A stretch of 64,000 nucleotides of DNA. It comes from Labia minor. Its lineage: Eukaryota > Arthropoda > Insecta > Dermaptera > Spongiphoridae. Both the position numbers and the translations under genes were made by a program. Under the pieces are notes generated by a model. The model was not told the origin of the DNA. It searched no databases and worked only from the letters and a program-made list of their open reading frames with translations. Shown one piece after another: positions 37,281 to 47,122 of this stretch (within the stretch, counting starts at the first letter, position 1; each line of letters begins with the position of its first letter). The stretch covers positions 19,376,910-19,440,909 of the forward strand of contig OY720350.1 in NCBI GenBank assembly GCA_963082975.1, written 5' to 3'.

Positions 37281-39270
37281 TTCGACCCGTCAGTTAATTG
37301 GAAACTCAAATTTTATATGAAAAAAAAAAATTCATACTTTTGTATTCCAGCTTATTATAAAACATAAAACAAAATGATATACTTAGGTTTAAAACTAAAG
37401 AAAACATTGTTAAAATATATTTAATTAAAAAATTATTTTAAAATTTGCAAAACATTTTCAAATATATATAGTATATTTTTTTTTAAATTATTAATTTTTA
37501 ATTTTTTTTTTTTTAAATTTTCAAATCAAAACTTAATCAGAATATTTAATAGAAGATTTGAAAAGGATAATCGGTATAAAGTTTTTTTTTAATTTTTCTA
37601 AATTTTCAAATAATAACATTAAATATAATAACAAATGGGAGGAATTTCGATTACATCTAATGTAGATTTATAATATTTGTAAAAAACATATAATTATTTT
37701 TATTAATAATCATGTCAATTACAAATAAACTAAATATATCATTTCAATTACAAATAATCAAAATGTAATCATTTTCTTCTTTCTTGTCCTGTTTTTTTGA
37801 TTATAATTACGACTAAATAAATTATTAAAAACAAAATCTTAGGTTATCATTTGAACTTTTAATAAATTCTATCAAAATGTCAATTTCTTGAATGCAAATA
37901 TTAATTTAAAATTTATTTCAATATTAACATTCCATTTACTTGAAATCAAAAAGTAATAAAATGAAAATCATTTTTACTCTGGCTTACATATTTTGATACT
38001 TATTTTATTAAATATTGTAGAATGATTATTTATTTATTTAATTATTAGTTTTTTTTTAATAAATTTAATAATACTCATTCTATTACATTGAATTATATAA
38101 ATATATCATATAATAGATATATTTAATTAGGAAACAAAAATACATTATTTTCAAAACTAATATCTCTCGGACAAATAAATATAATTACAAATTTAAAATT
38201 AATTTAGAAATTTAATTTTTTAATATTATAATTAAACAAAGCAATTATTTACATATACAGTGTGCATCTTACATATAATTAATATTAATTCACTTTTTAT
38301 TTAATTAAAAAGATTTTTATTCTTATTGGGTTTTAAAAAGTAATAAATAATTAATTAAGATTTTTGTCTGGTCATTTTTAGAGTATATAAATATTTTATA
38401 TTTAAACATGCATGGAAAAAATAATTTATATAGATTTGTGATAATTGTGAAAAAAATTTAATTTATTTGATATTTGAAACACACAATTTTGTTTATTATT
38501 TCCATTTTTATAGTCAATGCATATAATAATTTCTTAGAATTTTCAAATTTTGTTTATTTTAGATTACTTTCTAGAAATGAGATTCACTATATGATAAATG
38601 GATAGATTCTTGGCAGATGATCTAACAAAATATGTATAATTTTGGCACCGCCTGACAGGTTATGGTCACTGAAGTGTACACTCGACCAAATGTAGTTCAT
38701 AACAATCCTGTCGTTTACTAAATTAAAAACAGGTTTATTGTAAAATAATAATAATGAAAAATATACAGAAATGTCACTAATAAATCATTTTAATATTTGC
38801 ATACTACTTGTATTTATTTAGGTTATTGAACTTGCAATATCTATTTTTGATGAATTTTTAAATATCATAGCAGTGATATTTAAAAATCATCAAAATATTA
38901 CCAATGATTTAATTTAATTTTTTTTTACAAAAATGCTATATTTGCTACTAAAATTTTTTTATTAATTAATTTTACTACCTTAATTCTTATTCTATCATTA
39001 AATTTATTAAATTGTTTATCATCCCATAAATACATATTACTAATTTCTCAAAATCAAATTTATATTTTTTAATTTAATTATTAAAAACATCATTGATATA
39101 TGATTACTTCTAAAAATAAAACAAATTTAAATAAAGTTTGTTTATTATTGCTTAAATAATATTAATTTTATTTAATAAATAATGTTGTGTTTGTTTATGG
39201 ATTTAAAAAAAAAATAAATATTTTTAATGCTAGATTAAATAGTAAATAGTAATAAATAGGAAAAATAGAA
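37281..39270. other. AT-rich DNA with one hairpin and a small mixed patch
   Basis: A near-perfect stem of about 19 bp lies at 38848-38892. The patch at 38635-38715 contains GGCACCGCCTGACAGG. A TAG repeat (39292-39310) precedes the promoter island. No gene is seen. Confidence 0.4.
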
Positions 39271-39430
39271 TTATAAATAAGGGGTGGCTTGGTAGTAGTA
39301 GTAGTAGTAGTTTAGGGGTTTGATATAATTTTGATTTCGATTGGTTATGGAATAAAATCAGGCAAGGTAACTAAGGATTGTTGCCATTGTTTGTCGAGGC
39401 GATTTAGTTTGTTGACGGAATTGGATGTGT

Positions 39431-39440
39431 GGCACGCGTT
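39431..39440 (+). promoter_or_regulatory. Hairy/E(spl)-type site in the proximal promoter
   Basis: GGCACGCGTT fits the GGCACGCG class of site bound by Hairy/E(spl) bHLH-Orange repressors. It lies about 120 bp upstream of the predicted start. Similar, more complete palindromes occur at 5642 and 42401. Confidence 0.4.
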
Positions 39441-39525
39441 TCGGAGCGTCACCCCTTTAGTGGCATTGATTGGGGTTGGGGGCAGCCGGCAGCAGTCCGC
39501 TGCAGCTGCTCCTGTCCCCCGAAGT

Positions 39526-39589
39526 TATAAAACCACGCTCTGATAGCACGGGCGTTCAGTCGCAGCCGAAACGTTCTCCAGAATAGTTG
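39526..39589 (+). promoter_or_regulatory. Delta core promoter: TATA, initiator, DPE
   Basis: TATAAAA lies at 39526-39532 and an arthropod initiator TCAGTC at 39556-39561. Taking its A (39558) as +1 puts the TATA box at -32. AGTTG at 39585-39589 is then exactly +28 to +32 and fits the DPE consensus RGWYV. All three elements agree on one start site about 417 bp before the start codon. The block is in a GC-rich stretch with tandem CAG/CTG motifs just upstream. Confidence 0.75.
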
Positions 39590-39974
39590 AGTGCTGCTTG
39601 TCTTGAGCTGGGCTCACATCCTCTGGAGTGAGTGTCACCAGCTGCACTCTAGCGGTCGAGTAACACACTCTCAGGCCACGCCTCCCATCATCCCCCACCA
39701 CTGCGTTTGTAACACCCCTCACGCGCCGTCGAGAGATGCGTTAGTTCCTCGCTTCGGCAGTTCGCTCCGAAACCCCGTACTACTCGGATCGTTCACACAT
39801 GTGGATATACCTGTGTTGTGTGGTGCAGTGATCTTGTGGTGATTGTGTGTTGTGCTGTTCCTTAAGTGGTGGGTTTAATGGCGCCTTGTTGCAGCCCGTA
39901 CTTGAGGTAACCATCAGTGTAACCGCCTCAAGAAATTTCTCATCGACTGTGCAAAACGAGGATTAAACATCATT
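39558..39974 (+). promoter_or_regulatory. Delta 5' UTR with three short uORFs
   Basis: About 417 nt from the predicted start site to the ATG. Three upstream ORFs lie in it: 39736-39744 (2 codons plus stop), 39799-39831 (10 codons plus stop) and 39878-39910 (10 codons plus stop). All end before the main ATG. An unspliced leader is assumed; GAG|GTAACC at 39904-39911 could be a weak donor, but I see no need for it. Confidence 0.5.
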
Positions 39975-40037
39975 ATGAAGACATCACATATATTAACCTC
40001 TGCGCTCTGTTTGCTTGTGCTATGCCTAGTCCATCAG
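39975..40037 (+). CDS. Dl: Delta exon 1: signal peptide
   Basis: Codes for 21 residues: a short polar start (MKTSH), a hydrophobic core rich in Leu, Cys and Val, then HQ. The first residues of exon 2 (ASSSG) give a plausible signal peptidase site near residues 21-22. The donor is CAG|GTAAAT and the phase is 0. Putting the signal peptide alone on a small first exon before a long intron is common for secreted and membrane proteins. Confidence 0.9.
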
Positions 40038-43000
40038 GTAAATTTCCCCCCTAAGATGAAAAATTCCTAAGTGTCTTATTGACATAAGCGCCCCAGCGCG
40101 TTCAACTCTCCTCAAACATTGACTTGTCCGATTCACACGATTTCACGAAACATCATTTGCCTAACTTTCAGGCATACCAGTAAATCCATCAATTAGCCGC
40201 ATTCGGTTTCGGCTCATTAAATCACTCGCTATCTTTCGAATTAATTGTTGGCCTTGCAGGCTCGAGTAATTTTCTAGTCCTCTCATGCGAAAGATGAAAA
40301 AATAAAAATATATATATAAAAAAAAACATATCCGGTGGATTACTGTTAGTGAATTCACCTCATTAGACAGAAATTGATAAACTCAATTTTTTAACGAAAT
40401 CATCATCATTATCATTAGTCAAAAATCATCACATCCACTTACATCATTGCTATCCTTTAAATAAAACTTCACGAAAATTTCTATGTTAGTAATCACAAAA
40501 AAAAAATTAAAAATAAAAATAATAAATTAAAATCTTACCACAGTAAATATTTTCATATCTTCTCCCAATTCATCAATTTTTCTAATATTAAAAAAAAACA
40601 AGTCTTATAAAATTCATAAATTCATAATATCCATCGGAAATGAAAATTTTTCTATCTTCTAACTTAACAAAAATATACATCCAATCACTTATGACATCGA
40701 AATTTATATTTTGAAATAAAACATTTTCTTTTATATATTAATAATTATTTATATTAAAAATTAGAAATATAATAAATAATAATACAAAAATATCTCTTTT
40801 TACCATTCCATTAAATAAAAAAAACTTAAATTTTGACTTGAGCGATATTTTTGTTTTTTTTTTAAGTTCATTTGACATTTTTCATACATCTTCTTATTTC
40901 AATAAAATGCAAAAAAAATAAATTATTTTTATATTATATTAAAGAAAATGTTAATTATTAATTAAATATACTAGAAAAATTTTAAATATTTAAAATTATT
41001 TATTTTTTTTTTTACTTTCAAAATTTATTTATAAGTTCCTTTTATGATGTGATTTCCAAAATTGAATAAAAATCAATGTATTTCTATTTTAATTCATTAT
41101 CATACTTCTCTATTGATGATTTAGTTTTTCAAAAGAAATAAATTTATTTATTTAACTTAATTTCGTCTTTAGTATTTTTTTTTAATTATTATTCCAAAGT
41201 AGATGGGTCGATAGAAAATGTTTAGAGTGGATACACATAAAATAGGTAGATAAGTTTTATATATATATTATATATATATGCTTATTATATAAAATATAAT
41301 ATTAATAATATTAATATATAATAGAGTAATGTTAATAAAATTTTTATAAAAGTTAATTTAGTTGTCAGTTTGAGTGTGAATTATAATTTAAAGTTGAAAT
41401 TTGAAAAATAATAATAATAATTATTATTATTAAATAATATTATAAATTTTATTTTAATTTATATTTATATCTTGTCTAGATCGGACAAGAAAAAAATTAA
41501 ACTAGTTTAAAATTTTTATCTTTTCTCGTTCTTTATAATAATAAATGCTTTTATTTTGGTTTTGGTTTTGTTTTGAGTTTTTTTTTTTTTGGATATTTTT
41601 TTTAATTCAATTCGAGCCGAGTATGAAGCATGAAATGAATTAAATGGAATTTAATTTAAATGGGATGTATCTTTTTGCTCGTGAGCTGTGATGAGTGAGA
41701 GCCCCCGCTTCGGTGAGGCTCTCCCATTACCTTCCCGTAAACAATAGAGGAGAGTTGAAACTTGAAATGATTCCCATCATATATATATATATATATATAT
41801 ATCTTTTATTTTTTTATTTATTTTTTTTTTTTATTTTATTATTATTATTCTTCCCCGACCCGACCTGCCCCTTAATTCAATTGGCCAGACAATAGGCTTG
41901 AATGAATCCAACTAATGGTTCTCTTGTTCCGGACATTCAGGCGAGCAGCTCGGGCGTCTTCGAGCTTCGTTTAAAGTCATTTCACAATGAATTCGGCAAA
42001 GACGCGGTCGGACAATGTTGTTCCGGAAGTGATCCGAAACAACCGTGCCATGGACCATGTCGTACGCGATTTCGCGTATGCCTAAAACACTACCAAGCAA
42101 AAATTGACACCTCCTCGCCGTGTACGTTCGGTGTTGTTGTAACACCGGTGCTGGGCGAGAACAATGTGGATATGACAAGACAGCGGGATGGATTCGCCAA
42201 TCCCATCCGATTTCCATTTGACTTCTCGTGGCCGGTAAGTTTTCTTTCAAAGACATTCTTTCAATAAATTTATACATATATATAGATATATAGAAATAGA
42301 AATAGAAATAGAAATATAGAAAGAGATATAGTTTTCTTTTTTTTTTTTTTTTTGCTTTAATTAATGTCGTGATTATCAGTGGCCAGGCATCGCGGCCGGC
42401 GGCACGCGTGCCGTATAAACAGACACGACTGTATGCCTCCCCGATGCCGCCATATGGACACCAGACGTGCATATGGCATGCGCAAACGTACCCTCCCCCT
42501 TCCCCATTATTTTAGCATTAAATCCAGCAAAGGTAAGACTTTGACTGGAACGGAAGACCAGGCATCCGCGGGCATTATGCCAACTTGACTTTTTCTAAAA
42601 ATATGTAGCGCATTGCGGGGTTGAGAAAAAACAAAAAAAAAAAACAAAACAAAACAAAAAAAAAAAAAAAAAACAAGTAGTCAAGCGTTGGAGAACAAAC
42701 AGAACAGCATCAGGAGCAGGATTTTTCCTCCCCCAAAGTCCCTTGGATCGATGTATGACGCGGTTTTTGTGCGCACGTCCGCGCTTCCGTCCGTTGACAG
42801 TCGTGTCACACACGGCACATTGGTATGCACGACATAAGAACATACTGAACATACGAAAGAGACAGTGACAGGCTAAAGGCCGGCGTGGGAACCCATCGCC
42901 CTTCCTTACCGGACACCTTGACCGGGTCAGGAAGTGACGTCACTGGGGTTGTGTAATGTTTGGACCATTTTTTTTTTATTTTTATTTTCTTAATCTAATT

Positions 43001-46000
43001 TTTTTTTCTTTCTCTCTCTTTTCAGGGCACCTTCTCGTTGATCGTTGAAGCCTTTCATGAAAACAACAATATGACAAATACCCGTAGCGCACGAGGTAAG
43101 CATCACTCAAAAATGACTTTTTCTCATATATATTTCTTTTTTTTTTAATTTTATTTAATTAAAACACTTGTTGCACAGGTTGTTAATTGATTTGTGTTTA
43201 TTTTATTAGGTGAAACGCTCATTACGAGACTAACAACTCAACGCTGGCTTGACGTGGGTGCTGAATGGAATGAAGACGAACACCGTAGTGCTCATAGTGT
43301 AATGAAATACGAATATCGTGTGACATGTGACGCACATTACTATGGTACTGGTTGCGCTACTTTATGTCGACCACGTGATGACAATTTTGGACATTACACT
43401 TGTTCTGAAACTGGACATCGCGTTTGTTTAAGCGGCTGGCAAGGCGACTATTGCACCAAACGTAAGTTTCCATCAATTATTATTATTATTATTATTATTA
43501 AATATTCACTATCTTTTTCAATAAGATATTTCAATGATACCTTGAGTAGTAAAGTAGCAAAGTAGCGAGTGCTTGAGGCAATAGAACGTCTCTCACTCTC
43601 TCCGGCCAGTTTTATTTCTGTCTCAAGAGGCCTGCAGGGTCTCCTCCTTTTTCTCCTCATCTTCTTCTTCTCCTCGATATGCCCTTAGGCGATATACACA
43701 ACAGCAGCCAGACCATTTTATTCGGTGCCTTGTTGCCAAGCCTCTATCTTCATATTTTTTTTTTTACCTCTCGATTCGTGTTTTCTCACGCAATTATGAC
43801 TGTTCAATCGGTAAACGTCCGTCCATTCATTGTTGATATTATATATTCCAAAAAAAGCCCCCGGGCATAAAGAGTGAAGAGGAAACACAGAAAAAAGATA
43901 CCAAAAAAAAAAAAAAAAATAAAAAATAAAAGATAAAAAATTAAAAAAAAATGAACGGATCTCAATAATCACCTTTCCAATTTCCAGTAGCGTGCTTCTT
44001 TCGGAAGTAATCTTTTTTTTTTTTTTGAAAATAGTGCAACTAATTCGGGTTACAAAATTTTCAAATTTTAACTTATTAAATGTTTTTCTTTTTAACAAAA
44101 AAAAAGGTTCATTTTCAAGATCAATTATCTATCGCTTGACCTGACGGTCACCTGGAAATAAATTCCCTCACTATCTCTATTTTCTCTCTTCTCTTTTTCT
44201 TTTCTCTCTGGCTTACACATAATTAAAAATATTTTATTTAAAAAAAACTATTAAATTTCTATTTAAAATAAAAAATAAAGAATTTTTTTTTTATTTTTAT
44301 TTATTTTACTAAGTTCTTTAAATAGTAAACTTAAATGGATGTTAAACTATTTATTTTAATTTTAAAAAACTCTTTCAATATCTATCTATAAAGTTATATA
44401 TAGATAAATCGTTATAATAACTGGTCTTGGCTATCAGTCCAAGTCAAGGGGGCACTTGTATTTAAAAGCCACATCGACTCGAACCCTCGTGTTATTAGGA
44501 CAGGGTTTTTTAAAAAGCAGATGTGAGCCTGAAGGGGAAAGGACGCTTATCCGGGTAAAAAGGGGAATGGGGGTCTTTGCAGCTGCCCAAAAACGACGCT
44601 AACGGCCTTCTTCTCCCCTTCACCTTTCGCTATATACGATGACGTATCTTTAACGATCAAATTTTATGTTTTGATTACAGCGCGGTGTTTGCCCGGTTGC
44701 GATGAAGATCATGGCCACTGCAATCAACCCAACGAATGCCTGTAAGTAGAATATCATTTTACTCAGATTTTTTTTTTTCATTTTATTTTTAAAATTTTGC
44801 GCTGCCTTGACCTGTTTCGGGGGCGCGGCGTGGGAAAGCCTGAGCTGGGCGCCCGCCAGCAAAAGCGCCATGCCCCGCTTAATAATGAGTCAGTGTCAAT
44901 GGCCGAGCCAACTGGATTAGCCAAATCAAATCGACACGCCCAGAGATGACACGGCGACAGGTATTCTCACCTGTATGCCGTCGTTTTTGTCTCCATTCAT
45001 ATAACCAATGGCGTGATTTTTTTTTAATTGCTTGTGTGGGCTTGGGCGTGTGTGAGTGCGCGTGCTTTGCGACCCGTGAGAACTCGCCGGTCGATCCTTG
45101 CATGCAGATGAGCTGATGTCCCCGGCGCATCCACAAGTAGCCTCTCGCCATCCACACACCTCTCTCTCTCTCTCTCTCTCTTCTCTCTTTCGCTCTCTCT
45201 CTCTCTCTCTCTCTTTCTTACACACTTTCACTTGAAGGATAATCATCTCATCCATGATGTTGCTCTTTGCAGATGCCAATCCGGCTGGATGGGCCGCTTA
45301 TGTGACGAATGCCAACGCTATCCCGGTTGTCTTCATGGCACCTGTCAACACCCTTGGGAGTGCATGTGCGACGAGGGCTGGGGTGGGCTGTTCTGCAATC
45401 AGGATCTCAACTATTGCACGAACAACAAACCCTGTAAACACGGCGGCACTTGCTTCAATACCGGCCAAGGGTCATATACATGTAAATGTCCTCCTGGTTA
45501 CACTGGCACTGATTGTGAACGTCAAGTCAATGACTGCGAGCATCATCAATGCTTGAACGGTGGCACTTTCAAGGTAAAGAACTAACTTATAATATTTTTG
45601 AAATTTCATTGTCTATTTTTTTTTTTTTTTTTTTTGTATCTTTCTTTATTTTTATTTGTTTACTTGTTTTTTTTTTCTTATAACTAATGGAGTTATTTTT
45701 TCTTCTTATTAGGACAACGGCACTAATGGCTGCCACTGCGAGTGCCCTCGGGGCTGGCATGGCCCTCGCTGCGAGACTCCAGCTCGCACCTGTGAGGATT
45801 CCCCGTGCCGCAACGGTGGTACTTGTCTCGACTCAGGACATTCTTACACGTGCCAATGTCTGCCAGGATATGCGGGCACCGATTGTGGCCATCAAGTAGA
45901 CGAATGTGCTTCTTCACCTTGTCAAAATGGAGGTTCCTGTGTTGATAAAATAGCTGGCTACGAGTGCAACTGTCCTGTGGGTTTTACCGGCAATCAGTGC

Positions 46001-47122
46001 CAAGTGAATATTGATGATTGTCAAAGCAACCCGTGCCAACATGGAGGCACTTGTGTGGACTTAGTGAATGACTTTAGATGTCAGTGTGTTCCTGGTTTTG
46101 TTGGTGCTTTGTGTCAAGACCAAGTTGCTCTTTGTCAAGCAAAACCCTGTGCCAACGGAGCCACCTGTATTGACCTTGTGAATGACTATAAGTGTGCTTG
46201 TCGTCCTGGATTCACTGGGAAAGACTGTTCCGAGGATGTGGATGAGTGTGCCTCCTCCCCATGTCGGAATGGTGCCACGTGTATTAATCGTGTTAATTCC
46301 TATCAGTGTCAATGTCCCGAGGGGTTCCGTGGTCGCACTTGTGCTGATGATGCTACTCAACAGGCCACCTTCTGGCCAGCTGGCAATGTTTCGAGGCATG
46401 TCGGAGAACGCGATGATGCTCATGATGGACTGAGTACTGAACACATGGTCATCATCGCCACTCTCTCGACTGCTGTACCTGTGTTAGTACTAGTGGCTGC
46501 TGTTGTAGTGATGTGTATGAAACAGAGACGAAAACGGGAACGTCAATTGGCCGATGAGGAAGCGCGAATGCAAAATGAACAAAATGCTGGGAAACGGGCT
46601 GCTGCAGCGGCAGCTGCAGCGGCGGGGGCTGACCCACATGTTATAAAAAATACCTGGGGAAAGACTAACAACAATTTATCTCCTGATGAGGAGCCTGAGG
46701 ACTCTGTACATGGACTACATAGATCAAGATCCCATAAGATGCTCAATACAGATCCCGCAAGGTGCTCAGCGTTAATATCGCCATCGAGCAAATTGCGCGA
46801 TCTGGAAAATATTTGTCAGTCACATTTAGACAAACGGATATCCGTATTGTCAGTGGATTCCACATTATGCCAATCCAGGTGATTACCACATCCCTACTTT
46901 TTCATTCCCACTTTCTCTTGGAAAAATTACTCTTCTCTAATATTTGGCTTTCTCGCTCTTTTCAGTGACCCTGCGTTATTAAAACGGCCACTGGACAGCA
47001 GCGGCGCCGACGGTGGAGGGGGCGGGAATACTTGCAAAGACTCCACTTCCGCCTCTAGTAGTGTCTACGTCATAGACGAGCACTTCCGGCATCCGGACGG
47101 TTTGCTCGCCACTGAAGTCTAG
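39975..47122 (+). CDS. Dl: Delta (Notch ligand), complete 8-exon coding region
   Basis: Type I membrane ligand that activates Notch on neighbouring cells. Coding exons are 39975-40037, 41941-42234, 43026-43095, 43210-43461, 44681-44741, 45273-45573, 45713-46878 and 46966-47122. All introns are GT-AG and phases join without a break, giving 787 residues, close to the fly protein's length. Order: signal peptide (1-21), MNNL domain (about 26-98), DSL domain (about 178-224, six cysteines), nine EGF repeats (229-557), membrane span (about 592-616) followed by basic KQRRKR, then a cytoplasmic tail of about 171 residues. The tail has NEQN (635-638; Neuralized-type NxxN), IKNTW (about 658-662; linked to Mindbomb in fly Delta), LNTDP, KRISVL and a terminal ATEV. 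The start is the first in-frame ATG after an in-frame TGA (39903-39905) and has A at -3. The DSL domain, nine EGFs and tail motifs separate it from Serrate/Jagged, which has more EGFs plus a cysteine-rich region. Confidence 0.96.
40038..41940 (+). other. Delta intron 1 (1.9 kb)
   Basis: Phase 0 intron. The first about 400 bp are less AT-rich than the rest (oligomers such as CGCCCCAGCGCGTTC near 40090). The remainder is AT-rich with TA and TTA tracts, including a TA run at 41780-41803. I see no coding exon in it. Confidence 0.7.
41941..42234 (+). CDS. Dl: Delta exon 2: MNNL domain
   Basis: Codes for residues 22-119, the N-terminal Notch-ligand (MNNL, C2-like) domain. The typical [10 protein letters not shown] start is present, then paired cysteines (C47, C48), C57, C61, C68 in FRVCLKHYQ, and C82 in PCTFG. 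The exon ends in FPFDFSWP, the conserved strand just before the GTFSLIVEA segment of exon 3. The acceptor follows TTCCGGACATTCAG; the donor is CCG|GTAAGT; the phase is 0. Confidence 0.95.
42235..43025 (+). promoter_or_regulatory. Delta intron 2 with HES palindrome and Su(H)-type site
   Basis: A 791-bp intron, unusually GC-rich in its middle. GGCACGCGTGCC at 42401-42412 is a 12-bp perfect palindrome of Hairy/E(spl) type, and CGTGGGAA at 42884-42891 is a perfect match to the Su(H)/CSL consensus YGTGRGAA. An A-rich run at about 42628-42675 separates them. A candidate Notch-responsive intronic element, by inference. Confidence 0.45.
43026..43095 (+). CDS. Dl: Delta exon 3: end of the MNNL/C2 region
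   Basis: A 70-nt exon coding for [12 protein letters not shown] and the following segment up to the first base of codon 143. GTFSLIVEA is a hallmark of Delta and Serrate ligands. It contains an N-glycosylation sequon (NMT). A strong pyrimidine tract (CTTTCTCTCTCTTTTCAG) precedes it and a GTAAGC donor follows; it ends in phase 1. It is too short to stand out as an open frame and was found by joining splice sites. Confidence 0.93.
43210..43461 (+). CDS. Dl: Delta exon 4: DSL domain
   Basis: Codes for residues 143-226. [13 protein letters not shown] precedes the DSL domain proper, which has cysteines C182, C191, C195, C207, C215 and C224 at DSL spacing. The Notch-contact motif is [10 protein letters not shown], followed by LCRPRDD, FGHYTC and GWQGDYC. 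The domain binds Notch EGF repeats 11-12 in known complexes. The donor is C|GTAAGT in phase 1. Only a 114-bp intron separates it from exon 3. Confidence 0.97.
43462..44680 (+). promoter_or_regulatory. Delta intron 4 with a Su(H)-type site
   Basis: A 1.2-kb intron. It begins with an ATT repeat (43478-43500), has a moderately GC-rich stretch (43570-43740) and another at 44410-44640, with A- and T-runs between. TTCTCACG at 43793-43800 is the reverse complement of CGTGAGAA and fits the Su(H) consensus. No coding exon is seen. Confidence 0.4.
44681..44741 (+). CDS. Dl: Delta exon 5: first half of EGF 1 (DOS region)
   Basis: A 61-nt exon for [21 protein letters not shown], the first half of EGF 1. 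In DSL ligands the first two EGF repeats form the atypical DOS-type pair that helps bind Notch. The acceptor is TTTTGATTACAG and the donor is CT|GTAAGT in phase 2. The joined codon CT|A restores LCQSGW of EGF 1. Confidence 0.93.
44742..45272 (+). promoter_or_regulatory. Delta intron 5 with two Su(H)-type sites
   Basis: A 531-bp intron with a GC-rich core. CGTGGGAA at 44829-44836 and CGTGAGAA at 45075-45082 both fit YGTGRGAA. The first lies in GGCGTGGGAA, the same 10-mer found around the intron 2 site. A CT microsatellite occupies 45161-45213, ahead of the acceptor. Confidence 0.45.
45273..45573 (+). CDS. Dl: Delta exon 6: EGF 1 (second half) to EGF 4 (first half)
   Basis: Completes EGF 1 (ending RLC), then codes for EGF 2 (CQRYPGC...GLFC), EGF 3 (NQDLNYC...TDC) and the first half of EGF 4 ([15 protein letters not shown]). 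The NQDLNYC segment after EGF 2 is strongly conserved in Delta proteins. EGF 3 carries an O-fucose consensus (CKHGGTC). The exon stops just after GGTFK, where a third EGF cysteine would normally sit; the donor is AAG|GTAAAG, phase 0. Confidence 0.95.
45713..46878 (+). CDS. Dl: Delta exon 7: EGF 4 (second half) to EGF 9, membrane span, most of the tail
   Basis: The largest exon (1166 nt). It completes EGF 4 and codes for EGFs 5-9. EGFs 6, 7 and 9 begin with acidic VDEC/IDDC/VDEC signatures typical of calcium-binding EGFs, and EGFs 5-9 carry C2-xxxx-S/T-C3 O-fucose sites. A linker with an NVS sequon is followed by a hydrophobic span from HMVIIATLS to VVVMCM and then KQRRKRER. The cytoplasmic part has NEQN, a nine-alanine run in mixed GCN codons (about 643-651), [15 protein letters not shown] and [10 protein letters not shown]. 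The donor AG|GTGATT is weaker than the others. Reading through it would add only one Arg codon before a stop at 46880-46882. Confidence 0.95.
46966..47122 (+). CDS. Dl: Delta exon 8: C-terminal tail ending in ATEV
   Basis: After an 87-bp intron (acceptor TCGCTCTTTTCAG) the frame runs [13 protein letters not shown], a Gly-rich stretch, [13 protein letters not shown] and finally LLATEV before TAG. The last four residues fit a class I PDZ ligand (x-S/T-x-V). SVYVI followed by an acidic residue, some way before ATEV, also resembles the vertebrate Delta-like 1 tail. Phase continuity and the recognisable ending both support the splice over read-through of exon 7. Confidence 0.88.

Noticed and set aside
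41912-42472. 186-codon minus frame opposite Delta exon 2 and intron 2
   Set aside because: It is the shadow of exon 2 continued into an intronic repeat (poly-Lys and Tyr/Phe runs). No known family.
42628-42675. A-rich run in intron 2 as a processed pseudogene tail
   Set aside because: No gene-derived sequence precedes it on either strand; it is a simple A/C repeat.
45254-45899. Ala-rich alternative frames across Delta exons 6-7
   Set aside because: Shadows of the EGF-coding frame, which has the conserved cysteines and consistent splice phases.
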